A stretch of 64,000 nucleotides of DNA from Rhynchopus sp. YZ270_cl-10 (taxonomy: Eukaryota; Euglenozoa; Diplonemea; Diplonemida; Diplonemidae). The position numbers and the translations under genes are program-made. Where the stretch lies: contig OZ037883.1 of NCBI GenBank assembly GCA_964035575.1, positions 992,001-1,056,000 on the forward strand, read 5' to 3'. Shown in pieces: positions 51,311-60,530 of this stretch; within the stretch, counting starts at the first letter, position 1, and each line of letters begins with the position of its first letter. The notes under the pieces are model-generated. The model did no database searches. It saw only the letters and a program-made list of their open reading frames with translations, and was not told the DNA's origin.

Positions 51311-51556
51311 GGTCATGCAGGTCATGCAGGTCATGCAGGTCATGCAGGTCATGCAGGTCATGCAGGTCATGCAGGTCATGCAGGTCATGCAGGTCATGCA
51401 GGTCATGCAGGTCATGCAGGTCATGCAGGTCATGCAGGTCATGCAGGTCATGCAGGTCATGCAGGTCATGCAGGTCATGCAGGTCATGCAGGTCATGCAG
51501 GTCATGCAGGTCATGCAGGTCATGCAGGTCATGCAGGTCATGCAGGTCATGCAGGT
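51311..51556. repeat. 9-bp minisatellite (GGTCATGCA)n
   Basis: About 27 identical copies, immediately upstream of the sorting-nexin ATG (80 bp). The unit keeps all frames open, hence spurious HAG, MQV and CMT polypeptides. It shares unit length, but not sequence, with the array at 17427-17702. Confidence 0.95.
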
Positions 51557-51635
51557 CCCACCACCCGCCACCACCGCAGGAACAAAACCCCCCCTACCCC
51601 TTTTACACTAAAAAAAAACCACACACCAACGCACC

Positions 51636-53243
51636 ATGAGTGATTTTGAGTTCAGTGTCAAGGACCCGGAGAAGCGCTCTGGGTCCCTCGGCGGGTACTG
51701 GGTGTACCACATCCATGCGACGGTGTGTACTTTGCTCTCCCCTCTTTGGTTTCTTTTAAGATAAATGTACGAGACGCACACTCTGACAAGGTTTCCCCCC
51801 TTTTTTTAGTCAGACTCTTTCTTCATCTCTCCCATCTTCATTTCCAACCTTCTTTCCAACTCTTTGAGAATATCAGCATTGGCAAATAGAAATGGAAAAC
51901 GACGGATGGTGCCCGCTTTAGCGGATTTGGTTTTTCACTAACATACACCTCACTCACATTTAGTGAATAAACACAAATCTTTTACGGTGCGATAAACGAA
52001 AAAGTGTTTTGTTGTCTTTCATTTATGCTTCACTGTCATATCCGTCGTTTTCTATTTTTCTTTGGCAACTTTCATTTTTCAAAAAATCAGGGACAGGTTT
52101 TTAGAAATAGCCCTGTTACACATTTTACGCACATTTTTCCCCATATTTCATTCATCTTTTCCCCATCATTTTCCTTCCATTTTCCTTTCCTTTCCACAGA
52201 CATCCCTGCCGAAGTACAAGCAAGGCAAGATGATGACCACCAAGCGCTACAACCACTTCCTCTGGCTTCGCGACCAGCTTGTCTTGGAGAACCCTGGGTG
52301 TTTGGTGCCCCCTATTCCGGAGAAGGACAACATTAAGGGGACCTTGGAGAAGGTGAGTGGTGGGTCGACACCAAGCACTCTGGTGGCATACCGGAAGAGG
52401 GCACTGCGGAAGTTTCTTGTTCGCGTGGGTGCGCATTCGAAGCTCCAGGGGTCGGACCTCCTAATGGACTTTTTGCAGCTTTCGGATGAAGAGTTCAGCA
52501 AACGCATGAAGCAGCCTTCTCGCGAGACCACAGAGATTGTCAGCATCTCCGCCGCACAGCGTGTCACCTCTGCCCTCAGCGCTGCGCACGCTAGCACACC
52601 TGACTTTGAGAAATGGGACACCACTATGCAATACTTCGAGAAATTCGAATCCCTTCTCGGGGAAATGCGTGAAAAAATGAACCGTCTTATGCATGCATAC
52701 CTTACCTCGGGGAAGACCATGAAGGACATCGGGTTTGCGTACTCCGAGGTGAAGGAGGTTGAGGGAGCAAAGGGCATCTCCACCGGCGCGGCAAGAAGCG
52801 CTGCAGAAGGGATGGGAGAGTTCTCCGAGCAGCTGACCAAGCTCGACACGCTCTACGAAGGGCATTCCTATGAGATGTGCGTCCACGTTGCCGAGAGTGT
52901 GACCTACTACCAAGGAATGTGCGGTGCCGTGCTCTACGCAATCAGACGTCTTCTGAAGCTCCAAAACACACGTGATCTTCTCCAAGAGGAGCATAAGCGT
53001 GTCTCAGCCAAGCCCGACCCCCAAAGCAAAGAAAAGGCTGACAAACTCTGGACACAATTCGAAGAGGCTCAGTCCCGCGCAAAGCAGATCTCCGAGGATC
53101 TCACAGAGGAGCTTGCGCGCTTCCAGCGTGATAAGAGCTACGACTTCAAGTCCATCCTCACCACCCACGTCGCACTAACAAAAGACCTCGGCAAGACCCA
53201 AGGCGAAAAATGGACCCAATGGCTGTCCCACGCTCGCGAATGA
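51636..53243 (+). CDS. Sorting nexin with PX and BAR domains (Vps5/SNX1-like)
   Basis: Two exons, 51636-51722 and 52200-53243, give about 376 residues, joined in phase 0 (ACG|GTGTGT...CCACAG). Exon 1 encodes the first strands of the PX domain (GGYWVYHIHAT). Exon 2 continues it with KRYNHFLWLRDQL, the Arg-Tyr motif that binds the phosphoinositide headgroup, and PGCLVPPIPEK. The PX domain closes with YRKRALRKFLVRVGAHSKLQ. From about residue 150 to the end a Vps5-type BAR domain follows as long helices (MREKMNRLMHAYLTSGKTMK; LYEGHSYEMCVHVAESVTYY; GMCGAVLYAIRRLLKLQNTR). Such proteins tubulate endosomal membranes and work with retromer. The N-terminus is short, lacking the disordered extension of SNX1/2. 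The shared PX fold across the junction strongly supports the intron. Confidence 0.85.
51723..52199 (+). other. Intron of the sorting-nexin gene
   Basis: GTGTGT...TTTCCACAG, 477 bp, phase 0. It is T-rich with a strong pyrimidine tract before the acceptor. I see no module repeats inside. Confidence 0.8.
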
Positions 53244-55052
53244 ATGTTTTTAGGATTTTTTTTATAAAATTGGGGTGGGGAGGGGAGGAGGGGTGAATGG
53301 GTGTTTTTTGTATTTTCCTCTGGAGGAGTGTGTTTGGATGTCCGTGAGGTGCATTTCGTCTTTCAAGATTTAGTTCTGCATCTTTGTTTGGAAAAAGGTG
53401 ATGGGGGTGTATCGTGAGGTGGTCACGTTTGTATTTCCCAAAATATTCTATTTTTTGAAAGTGTGTGGTTTTTTCTTTCTTTTTGTGCCGCTTCCTTGTG
53501 TCCGTAATGTGCGATTGTTTTCTGCCTCGTTCACGTAAAAACAAATATTTTTTTTGAGATTGCGGGGATGTTTTATAAAGATCTTTTGTCTATCCATGAA
53601 TGCAACCAAAGAAGGAGAAGAGGGACTTCCAAATTTTTTTGTCACCTCATGAAGGAGGAAATAGAAACAAAGCATTTTGAACACACTTTGCGGTTCTAGG
53701 GACGAACCGCGCTGCAGAGCCACTCCTCACCAAACAGGTCGAGGTGTGTGCGTGCCACCACAACCTCTCTCCCATGGGTTTTATCGTGTGATGAGTGTTA
53801 AGTTTCTATTTCTTTTAGTACCTAATGCCCCTGCCGGTGTCCGGTGGGTGCGTTTTTTGCACTTTCAGATTCTCTCTTTTTTAATCTGTTTGAAGGTGAC
53901 TAAGCACGAGAGGCTTAGGTTCATCTTATAAACTTTTTTTTTTCCAAGGCGACTGAACACGAGAGGCCCAGGTTTAACTCACTAACCTTTTGCCCACCCC
54001 CGGTACAGCCGGTCATGTACCAAAAGGTGCACTGTAGCACGAGAGGGTTGTTTGTATTTTTCAAGTCAACCTTTATTGAATATAATCCTACCCTCTTCCC
54101 TTCTCCACCCCGAGGATGGTTAGAGGGGGTTGGGGGGTTTTGTTTGGAGTGTAAAATAATTCCCCCCCCCCTTTTTTTTTTTGGGAAGAGTTGAGAGTTG
54201 TGTGAGACAGCACCGTGTGTCTCTTGACATGGTTAACTGTTTTTTTTTAAAAAATATTATTGGGACAAAAAGATTGGGTCTTTGTTTGTGCACTCAAAGC
54301 TTATTGGAATGCAACAAAACAAATTCAAATAGTGTTTTTCTTTTTCAAAAAGGGGGTTTTTTACTTTTTCCAGTGCAAAATGATTTATCGAGATGTGGTC
54401 ATTTGAAAGTTTTCACGCTTTTCGCGTTTTCGTCCATATTAACCAATTCTATACACACGGCGTTTATATCAAATTTGATGTAACATCACACCGTATGTAT
54501 GCATTATTTTTCTTTTTTTTTACAGCGGCATCTTTCAAAAGGTTACTTGAGGGGTTATACCATGGCGGGTACCACCCTTGAAAAAAAACCACCCCCCCCT
54601 CCTTCCCCCCCAGAAGTTCCATGCCAAAAACCGTGTGCAAATAAATTAAAAAAAAATGTGTCTTTTTTTTACAAGGTGACCAAGCGAGGCTGGCCCATCT
54701 TACAAAAACCCTTTTTTTGGTCCTCCCCTTCTTCCCCCTCCTGAAAACCAGGGGGTGGGCTACACGAGGGAGAATCCTGGAACCTTTTGGGTGCCATGAC
54801 CACCGTTTTCTTTTTTGTTATTCCGCTCCCAACCTTGAGCTGGGTACCTCAGGATTTTACCAGGATTCGAAAAAAAACCCCCCAAAAAATCCCAAATAAA
54901 CCCCTGCTGAAAACGTTTTAAAAAAAAAGCAACGAAATCCACAAAATACAAATAACACTTTTCTTTCTTTATTTCTCCTCCCCCCTCCTCCCCTTTCTCC
55001 CCCTTCTCCTCTCCTCCCCCTCTCCTTCCCTTTTTCAAAAAACGGATTGCAG
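53244..55052. other. Spacer with R1, R3 and R4 modules
   Basis: An R3-like unit (about 53822-53880), two R1 modules (53894-53940, 53946-53990), an R4 unit (about 54001-54060) and a further R1-like copy (about 54674-54712) occur, each separated by T tracts. It ends in an 80-bp C/T tract (54958-55036) and ATTGCAG at 55052, a strong splice acceptor. Confidence 0.6.
53894..53990 (+). repeat. Tandem pair of R1 hairpin modules
   Basis: GGTGACTAAGCACGAGAGGC then TTAGGTTCATCTTATAAACT, and five bases after its T tract GGCGACTGAACACGAGAGGC. The first is the closest copy to consensus and the second is diverged, with the stem reduced. Confidence 0.65.
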
Positions 55053-56090
55053 AAAGTGGCGCATCGTGCAGCATGGAGTTCACCGAGGCATCGGACTTTA
55101 CAGTGGTATGGGTGCGATGGGGCAGCGGTAGGGGTTTTGAGGAAACGTCTGCGACATACTCTGCTCGGTCCACAGGACGCACATCGGGTTGCCGATGAGC
55201 TGTCCCGTCTTCGTGCAGACAACTGGGAGGTCGGCTATCGAACGCTCTCCTATGCCCTCACAACCTCCGCCTCTATGTCAAACCGAGAAGAAACACTCCA
55301 CCTCCTCAACCGAATCCAATCCTTGGTCACCCAAAACAGCCTTCTCCAGAAGGAACCTACCCTCAGGTTGACTCTGATCTTGCTTCAGGATGACCTTCTT
55401 CCTGCTATTGAAAGTATAAAGCATGCGGTGTCGGAGGAGGGTCTTCTCTTTCCATTGGACGAAGTGTACGCGACGTTGCTGCGTCTCTCAAGGGGGTTAG
55501 GGGAGGTCGTAACCGAGGTGTTTGAAAGATATTGTCCAGGGGTTTCCTTACATTCCCTCTGTCTCCCTTGGAGAATCGAAACTGCAGACTCATTTGAAGC
55601 TGCGGTAGAGATATTTCAAAAATTCCGGGATGGGGGGTATGTTATATCAGTTAAAGCGATATTGGCGTTGATGAAGCGATGTGATAATATGGTGTTATAT
55701 AGGGTTCTGTTGGAGGAGGTGTTACCAAAAGCCGTTGGTCCTGATTGGGCAAACCTATTTGAAATAGTTGGACTGCGAGAGGGTGGGTTTGAAACCCTCC
55801 AAGGGTTATGGGGGAGATTGAATGAAGCCTGCGGGGAGTTGATCCCTACTCTCTGTTATGTTAGTTTCATCCGTGCAGCGGGCAACAGCAAGGCGGAACG
55901 TGCCTTTGCAACAGCACAGCTGATCTATTCTGCAGCTTTATCGGAGGGGACACACCGCAACCACCCAGCACTACACACTTCTATGATTGCATGTTGTGGG
56001 TCGCATAGCAAACACGATGTTGCAAGATCCATTCTTCGTAAAGTATTGAAAACAAAACCTGTCTCCTTTTTGGTCAAAAAGGAGCAATGA
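55053..56090 (+). CDS. PPR-like helical-repeat protein, 5' end uncertain
   Basis: The frame is open from the first base after the acceptor ATTGCAG (55046-55052) to TGA at 56088-56090, 345 residues. The first in-frame ATG is only at about 55276. The preceding residues look coding (VLRKRLRHTLLGPQDAHRVA, then DELSRLRADNWEVGYRTLSY). The body is alpha-helical with degenerate PPR-type repeats, clearest near the C-terminus (ALLHTS-like core: NHPALHTSMIACCGSHSKHD, then VARSILRKVLKT). A role in organellar RNA metabolism is inferred from the family only. As with the gene at 22552, either an upstream exon supplies the AUG or a non-AUG codon is used. Its stop codon overlaps the ATG of the next gene (ATGA). 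Confidence 0.7.
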   Translation, partial: KVAHRAAWSSPRHRTLQWYGCDGAAVGVLRKRLRHTLLGPQDAHRVADELSRLRADNWEVGYRTLSYALTTSASMSNREETLHLLNRIQSLVTQNSLLQKEPTLRLTLILLQDDLLPAIESIKHAVSEEGLLFPLDEVYATLLRLSRGLGEVVTEVFERYCPGVSLHSLCLPWRIETADSFEAAVEIFQKFRDGGYVISVKAILALMKRCDNMVLYRVLLEEVLPKAVGPDWANLFEIVGLREGGFETLQGLWGRLNEACGELIPTLCYVSFIRAAGNSKAERAFATAQLIYSAALSEGTHRNHPALHTSMIACCGSHSKHDVARSILRKVLKTKPVSFLVKKEQ

Positions 56091-56812
56091 AAACACGGTT
56101 TCTTCCAGTATTGCTAGGTGTGTTTTTGATGTTGGTAGCTGTGCATTTTGAGAGGGGAGACACCGTTGTTCGTTCAACTCCAGGAGAGAAGGAGGAGGAG
56201 GAGAGGAAGGAGGTGCAAAGGACAGTCCCCATTGAAGTCTTCGAAGATAATTCGCCGACCGCATTGCACCCACACCATGAAACGCTTTTTGCGCAAAAGG
56301 TTCCGACATTCCATCTGCCGAAAAACGTTTCGTGTACTCTGTTTGCTACTTTAGATATCCCTACGTCGACACTCTCATTTACTGTGGTGCCGGATTTTAA
56401 TGGTGCGTTGTCTATTCAATGTGGGTATGTTGTGTACAACGTCAGCGTCATTCCCGTGAATGATAGTCCCGCTGTAGAGGAGGTAAGGGAGGTTGTGGTG
56501 ACGGATGCGGATCCGAATGGGGTAGTGGTTCCGAAGGTGTTGGTGGGTGTGTCTGCAGGGCCTTTGACAGCGCTAGATGAGGATAATGACAGTCTGTATT
56601 CGCCAGCATCGTGTACACCCGAAGGTGATGCTCTGTTCTCAGCAGAACCACAGCTGCACATCGCCGAAATGCAGGGCACAGTGTCAACACCAACAGAGGC
56701 GGATCTTCACTTCACCCCTTCCGGCACCACTGGAACCGCATTCTTAAGATGCGTCATTCAAGACACAGCAGGGGGGTTGCTAGAGGTGACTGTTAAGGTC
56801 CAAATTCTCTAG
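56087..56812 (+). CDS. Secreted protein with cadherin/Ig-like (VNDSP) domain
   Basis: 241 residues. MKTRFLPVLLGVFLMLVAVH is a good signal peptide or anchor, which fixes this ATG as the start even though it overlaps the upstream stop codon by four bases. Residues about 27-45 are Glu/Lys-rich. The rest is beta-rich. NVSVIPVNDSPAV (about 118-130) is the linker signature of tandem cadherin-like or bacterial-type Ig-like repeats, and the following unit (ADPNGVVVPKVLVG, then ALDEDNDSLYSPASC) has acidic residues where such domains bind calcium. Likely extracellular or lumenal, possibly adhesive. There is no second membrane span. Partial domains suggest it is short for its family. Function otherwise unknown. 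Confidence 0.7.
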   Translation: MKTRFLPVLLGVFLMLVAVHFERGDTVVRSTPGEKEEEERKEVQRTVPIEVFEDNSPTALHPHHETLFAQKVPTFHLPKNVSCTLFATLDIPTSTLSFTVVPDFNGALSIQCGYVVYNVSVIPVNDSPAVEEVREVVVTDADPNGVVVPKVLVGVSAGPLTALDEDNDSLYSPASCTPEGDALFSAEPQLHIAEMQGTVSTPTEADLHFTPSGTTGTAFLRCVIQDTAGGLLEVTVKVQIL

Positions 56813-57104
56813 AAACAAAAAAAAACAGATCTCTCAGATTTGAGGTACTCAAAAACCCCCAAAAAAGCCCCCATTTTTTTTCAACGATTTTACTCTCCAG
56901 CTCCATCTCTCCAATTCATCTCCCAGACATTTCCCCCCATAAAGGATTTTTTTTTTTGCCCGATTTTTTAAAAGGGTTAGAACAATTGCGAATAGTTCTA
57001 GTGGTGGGAGGGGGGCGCATTTTTCGCCGTTGTCGTTGCCTCCTCCGACTGGGTCGTTTGTGTTTAGTGAGTCGCAGGCCAGCGGTTCGCCGTTTGGGCT
57101 TCCG

Positions 57105-60100
57105 ATGTCGGCGCAGATGAATCAAATTAATGATGCGGATTTGATGTTCTCTGATGAAGAGTATAGGGAAATGTTTGCGGAGATGTTGTGTTCGCATTAT
57201 ATTGCTCAGGGCATGGACGAAGCGGAGGCGGTTGAAAACGTTATGTCAAGCTTGCGCGACCCTAAATGGAAAATCGACATCTCACATCAAGCAAAAACAC
57301 GCAATGAGCTGGTTCCTGCACTACAAACCTTCTTTGAAGCAACAGCTCCAGAACGACTAGGTGAAGTAGAAGAGCTATGCGACACCTATTCCAACAAAGA
57401 AGTAGAACTATCCCAAACGCTTCACCAAGAGTACCCAGACTCTGATTTCACTGAATTGGACGAAACGATTAAACACATTGAAATTCGCTTCGCCGTCGTC
57501 GAACGCAAAAAAGCCGAGGGAACGCAACTCGAAAGCTTTCTCCGCAAATTCTTCGCAAGATTTGACCCTTGGGATGGCGCAGGAAAAGAAGAGAAATCTA
57601 CCGAATTATATCAACAATACTTTTTCCGTGCTTCTTGGACGTCTTTGTATGAGGTGCTACGCAACCACTACCCCCAGGCGCTTGAATTGACAGAATTGGT
57701 CAATTATTTGAAGGAAGGAGAGGCATTCCAACTGGGCGACGAAATGTATGGGGCTACGACATCGACACCCGATTTGAATGGAACGACAGGGGCGTTTACT
57801 TCGTCTGCGACAAGAGAGGCGACAGAGAGAGATGCACCTCAGGAAACTCCAGGACCAATCGCGGAAGCATCACCGCGGGCAGATCGTGATGTATCCCCAC
57901 CGAATACGGGGTTTTCGGAGGGTGCCGGGGGAGAGGTGTTTCCCAAAATGGAGCGTCGCTTTTGGCTTGAAAGCAATGCGCGGATTGCACGCTATTATTA
58001 CCGCTATCGCAGGGGAAGCGTGCTGGCAAAGTTCTTCCGTGATGTCTGTGTTTCCGTAGGGTTCCGCATTTACTTTACCGTTATCCTTCTCTGGGGGGTG
58101 GCGGTGGTCTGCTTGCTGTTCGTTCATCTGGCGTACCTCATTTTGTGGCGTCTCTTCGTCAATGATGGTGATAGCTATGCTGGAACCATGGGGCTGCTCT
58201 GTTTGTTGGTTGCATTGCTGTTTACTGCTACAGCTGCGGTAACCTCGATGGTGAAGGTAGTGAAGCAGTGGGTCTTCTTGGATGATGCAGTCTTCTTTGG
58301 GGACGTTGACTACGCGAAAATGTGGGAGAAACGCAACCTCAACGCAGAAGCAGATGCCCCGGCGTTATTGTTGGATACAAACACACATTTAACGTTCAAC
58401 CCGATAAACCCAGTTCCCGTTCATCTCCAGACAGTGCTTCCTCCACAAATGAACATCACCATCTTCGGCCTGCAAACAACAAAGCGTCTAATCCGAGAGT
58501 GGTATATCTCAGGCTTGGTGCTATTCACGACACTCTTCCCACTAGGGTATAGTTTGATCCGTTGTGCTGTCGAAGGTGAATCTGCGGTGCGTGCGGCCTC
58601 TTACTTTGCAGAATTTGTTGTATTTTATGCGATTTCGCTTCACCTTTTGCTTGGAATATACTACTGGAGCTTGAGTGTTCGGGAGAAGTACAAATTGTAC
58701 TATTTATGGGCGTTGAAAAAGGAGAAGTTTGCGACGCTTTTTGGAGAAACAATTTTGCTGAAGGAGTTTGCATTGGACTCGAGGACGGTTACGTTGAACT
58801 GTTTGTTGTTGATGATGTGTCTGGCGCCTATTGGGCTGCTCTTTTGGACATCATCTCATGTTACGGTAGATGTGTCTGTGGAGTGGATAGTTTCTATCCT
58901 GGTTATCGCTGCCATTCTGCTTACCCTTCGTGAACTGCTCCGTATGCAACGTTTCGCAAAGGCAATGACCACCACGGTGCTTGCTCTCCAATGCATTTTC
59001 CTCATTGCAGGCATAGTAGGAACAATCTCTATCCACTACTCCGCGCTCATTCTCTTCGTCATCTTGATATTATACAACCAACTCTTCATGGTCTCACATA
59101 GGGAGCGAGCGGTCCCCCTCATTTCCCTCGCATCATTAAAAAGCCAATTAGAAACCCGGCTTCACGGCAGAAAGCCTCAAAAGGGTGAAGTCCCTTCTCT
59201 GCCGGATAATGAAGAAAATGATTTAGCAGAGTTAACTACCGCCGAAGGGGATCATCTCATACGGCAGGATACGATTGAGGGCATTTTACACAAAGCTGCA
59301 CAAAAGGCGAAAACAAGCAATCCAACGGAGGGTGACGCCGCAGAGTTTCATCTCCCAGGAAGGCGTTTCTTTTATGCTCTCTGTTCATGCCGATTCTGGT
59401 GTTCTCCTGTTGAGTATACAGACCTGCCGAGGGTGTCGTACTATCCGCACTTCTTAAGCGATCTACACTTTCGCATTAAAAACCCGAAACATAAATTAAA
59501 AATGACTGTCTCGCTGCCAATAATGTTTACATTCGGGTTATGTTTGCTTATCTTCTCTGGGGCTGTTTTAGGCATTGCTAAACAATACAAACAAAGTGGT
59601 GGTGGGTTTGATCACGACACAACATATACAACAGCAGAGCTGCGTGCGTACCCTCTTTGCAAGCTTTCGTTCTATACGTTGTCTCCAACGGATTTGGCTT
59701 TTCTTGCGGAAATGTCTTATGTCAACAGCCTCACAGATGTGACAGGGTATCTATCACGGCTTGACGCAGCAGGTTTGTCGTGGTACGTAGGCAACGCGGG
59801 AGAAGAGCATTGGGGAGCAGATGTGGTTGACATAAACTACCTCGTGGTGAACGTAACCCAAGCGGATAACAGTACTGCGCACGTTGTCGTTGTGAAGTCG
59901 AATTTGGTGGGACAGCATTTAGGGCGTGATGTGGACATCTGGGGTGATTCCGTTTTGTTTTCTACAGTCAAAGCTGTGGTTCCGGTTTTGGGCACCTTCT
60001 CTGACGGTCTTGCGGAGTCCTGGGTTAATATGTTTGCTTCTGTGAAATACTCTTTAGATGGCGATGAAGGGCCCGAACAACGCTACTTTGAAGACTTTGT

Positions 60101-60323
60101 GACCACTCTTCGTCTTGCCTTCGGAACTAACCCTATTCTCTTAGTAGGGCACGGTACTAATGGTGGTGTTGCATCTATAGCGGGGTCGTTACTCTCCGCC
60201 CCGGTAGTCGCATTCAGTCCACCTGGAACGCAAAGACTTCAAAAAAAATTTGATCTAAAAGCAAACAACCGTCTCCTCAATATCATCCCACGCTATGATC
60301 AGATGGCCGATGTTGACAGTCAG
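57105..60323 (+). CDS. Polytopic membrane protein with C-terminal class-3 lipase-like domain
   Basis: About 1073 residues before a likely donor (CAG|GTATGG). The start is the first ATG (MSAQMNQINDADLMFSDEEY) of a frame open from 56943. Residues 1-240 are soluble and helical. About eight membrane segments follow, the first near 318-345 (IYFTVILLWGVAVVCLLFVH), then about 360-380, 465-485, 500-520, 563-583, 592-612, 622-660, and one at about 800-825 leading into the lipase part. The lipase-like domain (about 885 to end) has GLSWYVGNAGEEH, HVVVVKSNLVGQHLG, the elbow ILLVGHGTNGGVAS (about 1007-1020) and the acid region NIIPRYDQMADVDSQ. The elbow has Thr where GXSXG lipases have Ser, so catalysis is doubtful. 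The His-containing end is missing from this exon. A candidate last exon is at 60447-60530. Confidence 0.75.
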
Positions 60324-60446
60324 GTATGGCCATCTCTCTCTCTTCCCTCCCAAAAAAAAAAAATCCAAAAAAAATCCACTTAATTCGGGCTCTTCACTCC
60401 TTCCCCCTCTCCGCTCTTCCACCTCCCCCCCTCCCAACACAAAAAG
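60324..60446 (+). other. Putative 123-bp intron at the end of the lipase-like gene
   Basis: GTATGG...ACAAAAAG in phase 0. It contains the C/T tract TTCACTCCTTCCCCCTCTCC and a T/A-rich middle. Without splicing the frame runs only 20 more residues of Ser/Lys-rich translation (VWPSLSLPSQKKK) to TAA at 60381. Confidence 0.5.
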
Positions 60447-60530
60447 GATGTCCCTCTCATCACCTCCCCCGCCTGCACAACACAATGTGGTCGACACCAG
60501 GCATCACCCTGCTGTTGTCTCCGGGGGTAA
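60447..60530 (+). other. Candidate last exon of the lipase-like gene, overlapping the next CDS
   Basis: In phase with the donor at 60323, this exon reads DVPLITSPACTTQCGRHQAS followed by a CCC tripeptide and stops at TAA 60528-60530. Class-3 lipase-like proteins of this type commonly end soon after the acid region with a C...CH......C pattern holding the catalytic His. The order of Cys and His here resembles that. The next gene's ATG (60448-60450) lies in it in another frame. The match is short, so this remains tentative. Confidence 0.35.

Larger units (their letters stand above)
48202..51635. other. Long spacer, no gene recognised
   Basis: 48540-48830 contains two similar units: AACGTCCGTCAACACAACAC (48549) and TACCGTCTGTCAACACAACA (48779). 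49170-50530 is G-rich, lacks the usual T tracts, and contains the (GGGT)n run. 50930-51300 has overlapping short frames with some protein-like character (for example CFCVCRKCGAVLHQMC at about 51209) but no convincing start. A 9-bp minisatellite precedes the sorting-nexin gene. A diverged or multi-exon gene may hide in 49.2-51.3 kb, but I cannot support one. Confidence 0.5.

Noticed and set aside
51155-51643. 162-residue frame with a (GHA)n tail
   Set aside because: Most of it is the 9-bp minisatellite, and the part before it does not look like protein. It ends inside the start of the sorting-nexin gene.
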